DNA from: Patescibacteria group bacterium
GTDB lineage: Bacteria > Patescibacteria > UBA1384 > JAMDBS01
Assembly (NCBI GenBank): GCA_023487325.1
Contig: JAMDBS010000104.1
Coordinates: forward strand, 1 to 6,713
Length of the DNA stretch: 6,713 bases
Direction: 5' to 3'
The notes under the pieces are model-generated. The model saw only the letters and a program-made list of their open reading frames with translations. It was not told the DNA's origin and did not search any database. Below are positions 5,507-6,713 of this stretch, piece by piece. Position numbers and translations under genes: made by a program. Position 1 is the first letter of the stretch, and each line of letters starts with the position of its first letter.

Positions 5507-6085
5507 TTATTTGCGAACAGCCGCAAACCGGGAGTAGCCACCCCAGCCGACGCCAAGCCAACCCAAGCCCAGCCCACGCTCCGCGCCGTCCCTGCGAAGA
5601 TAAGGGCAAAGGCGGCTACCATCCGGGCCCTGCCAGACAGAGCCGAGACCAACGACCGGAAATTCACGCTGAACCTCAGGGTACTTGGCCCCGAAGGCAA
5701 GGAGTTCGTGCAGATCGGCGGGACGAAATCCGCGCTTGTCTAATTCAGCCAATGCATTGTCTGTTGAGATATCGTGACCGAAGTGAACGAGATCTGTTTC
5801 CATCTCAAATTTTCCCGAACGCTCTGATGGAAAATGCTCTGAAGTGATGTCATCGTTGTGCCAGTCGTAATGACCAACCTTGATAGCCTGATCCAGGGGC
5901 TGATCGTAGTCAACCGTAATCTGATAACAATTGGGCAAACTAGTCCCATTTAGCCAGCGCCTCAACTCTTCGATGCCCTGAACCAATCGAGTCTGGAACA
6001 CGTCTCCACTGATACCTCTTTCCTCGAGAAGTCTGGCAAGCTCACCGGCTTGCCTTGCGGTAATTGGCTTCACGGATTTACTCAT
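5507..6085 (-). CDS. Patescibacterial repeat-family protein with DGR-like variable C-terminus
   Basis: The function is unknown. The product is 192 aa, with no signal peptide or membrane segment. The N-terminal half is helical and charged (ITARQAGELARLLEERGIS, then GIEELRRWLNGTSLP), the middle carries DYDQPLDQAI and FGHDISTDNALAELDKRGFRPADLHELLAFG (105-132), then comes a glycine-, leucine- and tryptophan-rich end. GLGSVWQ (146-152) and RFAAVRK (186-192) frame a 34-residue stretch whose codons mostly end in C or T and whose sense strand is nearly free of A (8 of 102). That is the footprint of adenine mutagenesis in DGR targets. I recall this family as multicopy in Patescibacteria, with this stretch differing between copies; that is memory. 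The ATG at 6085 is chosen because AAGGAGG lies eight bases before it; the GTG at 6094 overlaps the ribosome site. The gene is more GC-rich than its neighbours and is bounded by its own promoter and terminator, suggesting acquisition as a unit. Confidence 0.85.
   Translation of the reverse strand: MSKSVKPITARQAGELARLLEERGISGDVFQTRLVQGIEELRRWLNGTSLPNCYQITVDYDQPLDQAIKVGHYDWHNDDITSEHFPSERSGKFEMETDLVHFGHDISTDNALAELDKRGFRPADLHELLAFGAKYPEVQREFPVVGLGSVWQGPDGSRLCPYLRRDGAERGLGLGWLGVGWGGYSRFAAVRK
5531..5632 (-). other. Putative DGR-type variable region (codons 152-185)
   Basis: By hand count the sense strand holds A 8, C 28, G 43, T 23, in a genome otherwise rich in A and T. Likely variable residues are encoded by GGC, AGC, CTT, TGC, CGC, GAC, GGT, GTC, TAC and TCC. 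Each can be reached from AAC or AAT, mostly by changing only adenines (TCC from AAC, CTT from AAT). GPDG, the three later tryptophan-flanking positions and RF..VRK look fixed. No template copy is present in the window. Confidence 0.6.
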
Positions 6086-6093
6086 CCGCAACA

Positions 6094-6100
6094 CCTCCTT
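6094..6100 (-). promoter_or_regulatory. Strong Shine-Dalgarno of the variable-protein gene
   Basis: AAGGAGG on the minus strand lies eight bases before the ATG at 6085-6083. It decides the start: the in-frame GTG at 6094-6092 overlaps the site and cannot be served by it. This is the strongest ribosome site in the window. Confidence 0.9.
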
Positions 6101-6125
6101 GCGTTTTTCGTCCGCTCGACGTATT

Positions 6126-6137
6126 TGTTCTAGAACA
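6126..6137 (-). promoter_or_regulatory. 12-bp perfect palindrome at the transcription start (possible operator)
   Basis: TGTTCTAGAACA is a perfect 12-bp palindrome that begins about six bases after the -10 box, right where transcription should start. That placement suits a repressor site. The half-sites are GTTC-TA-GAAC, the reverse of the GAAC-N4-GTTC order of Gram-positive LexA boxes, so I do not call it LexA. Confidence 0.5.
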
Positions 6138-6142
6138 GTAAA

Positions 6143-6171
6143 ATCATACCATATTTAACCTGTTTTGTCAA
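6143..6171 (-). promoter_or_regulatory. Near-consensus sigma70 promoter of the variable-protein cassette
   Basis: TTGACA (6171-6166) and TATGAT (6148-6143) are exactly 17 bases apart on the minus strand, with a TGG extended -10 just upstream. The leader to the ATG is about 50 bases. This is by far the best promoter in the window and implies strong monocistronic expression. Confidence 0.88.
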
Positions 6172-6198
6172 TAGCTTGGTATTGAATTTACCAGATCT

Positions 6199-6713
6199 TT
6201 AATTATAGTTCAATTTTATAATGATATTCTTTTTGTATTTAGGAATTTTTTGCCACCAGGTAGGTCGGAAACTAATGTCTGTTTTATCTACACCAGTAAC
6301 GGTTTTGAGATAATCTTGTGCTTGAATTTGGTTTTTACCAGCCAAATTATTTTTCAAAACATTAGTATCAATTTTAGGCGCAATTTTAGTTTTAATTACT
6401 CCTGATAATTTCATTATTCCTTGGCTAAAATCATTTTGGGTGCTAGAAATTGAAACCTCGTCTTGCCCGCTTAATACCAATTCTTTATCTTGAGGAATAT
6501 ACTGCGCCAGCGATTTAGTTAAAAGTTCTTTGTAATCAGTCTCGGAAAAAGAAATAGTGCGCGATTTTAGCTTTAAAGTGGCGTCAAATTGACCAATTTC
6601 GTCGCCATCTTTTTTGTCGGTATTAAAAGATATGACATCATTTTCAATGCTCGACTCGATGATTTTTTGCTTATCGGCTTTTTTTATAATTTCATCTTTA
6701 TTTTTCTGAAACT
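6199..6713 (-). CDS. C-terminal part of a possible baseplate-J-like conserved protein
   Basis: The frame is open to the window edge at 6713, so the N-terminus is missing; the last ~171 residues are seen. They begin FQKNKDEIIKKADKQKI, are hydrophilic without membrane segments, and end TGVDKTDISFRPTWWQKIPKYKKNIIIKLNYN. The pattern 'short helix with QAQDYLK, then TGV..., a beta strand, P.WW..IPK...I.IKL' resembles the C-terminus of proteins annotated as baseplate J-like in Patescibacteria, which I recall as lying near ruvX and mltG. That assignment is from memory and could be wrong. The Met at 6480 is internal and not a credible start, since the frame continues well upstream of it. The stop is only 28 bases before the cassette promoter and no terminator follows, so its transcript may read into the cassette. 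Confidence 0.6.
   Translation of the reverse strand, partial: FQKNKDEIIKKADKQKIIESSIENDVISFNTDKKDGDEIGQFDATLKLKSRTISFSETDYKELLTKSLAQYIPQDKELVLSGQDEVSISSTQNDFSQGIMKLSGVIKTKIAPKIDTNVLKNNLAGKNQIQAQDYLKTVTGVDKTDISFRPTWWQKIPKYKKNIIIKLNYN

Noticed and set aside
5362..5743. Open frames on both strands overlapping the GC-rich end of the 192-aa gene
   Set aside because: The A-poor, stop-poor variable region opens other frames by composition alone. One of these frames reads through the terminator and into ruvX, which is not plausible.
6083..6094. Upstream GTG start for the 192-aa protein (three residues longer)
   Set aside because: The GTG overlaps the AAGGAGG site, while the ATG at 6085 is at ideal spacing.
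6126..6137. LexA (SOS) box at the cassette promoter
   Set aside because: The half-sites are in the opposite order to the Gram-positive LexA consensus.
1..6713. DGR template repeat, reverse transcriptase, CRISPR array, tRNA, rRNA or transposase
   Set aside because: Read on both strands, I found no A-rich second copy of the variable region, no RT motifs, no regularly spaced repeats and no structural RNA gene. A DGR could therefore act only from outside this window.

Overview
The window looks like a piece of an AT-rich Patescibacteria (Candidate Phyla Radiation) genome. The evidence is the small compact genes, the mreB-mreC-mreD-mrdA and ruvX-mltG neighbourhoods, and two uncharacterised proteins of a kind I associate with that group. 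This placement is inference; no rRNA or marker tree is available here. All genes lie on the minus strand, so biological order runs from high to low coordinates. All complete genes end in TAA, and UGA is not read as Trp.

Layout in transcription order: (1) 6713-6199, the C-terminal part of a protein that resembles patescibacterial baseplate-J-like proteins and runs off the window. (2) 6171-5427, a self-contained cassette with a near-consensus promoter, a palindrome at the expected transcription start, a strong Shine-Dalgarno, a 192-aa protein and a strong terminator. Its last 34 codons before a conserved tail look like the variable region of a diversity-generating retroelement (DGR) target. (3) 5390-4107, ruvX overlapping mltG; mltG is broken by an apparent small deletion with frameshift. 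(4) 4022-3983, a 40-bp palindrome, the likely terminator of that operon. (5) 3910-2913, a monocistronic unit (promoter, 5'-UTR hairpin, 290-aa membrane protein, terminator). (6) 2833-1, the rod-shape operon mreB-mreC-mreD-mrdA, the last gene (PBP2) cut by the window edge.

MreB, MreC, MreD and PBP2 form the elongasome core that directs side-wall peptidoglycan synthesis. MltG cuts nascent glycan strands, so two blocks concern the cell wall. RuvX (YqgF) is a nuclease-fold protein often placed next to mltG.

The most interesting item is the cassette at 5427-6171. The sense strand of residues 152-185 has only 8 A in 102 bases, although the surrounding genome is AT-rich. Most of its non-invariant codons end in C or T, as expected if AAC/AAT template codons were rewritten at their adenines. 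No reverse transcriptase or template repeat lies in the window, so a trans-acting DGR, or a family diversified earlier, is proposed and not shown.
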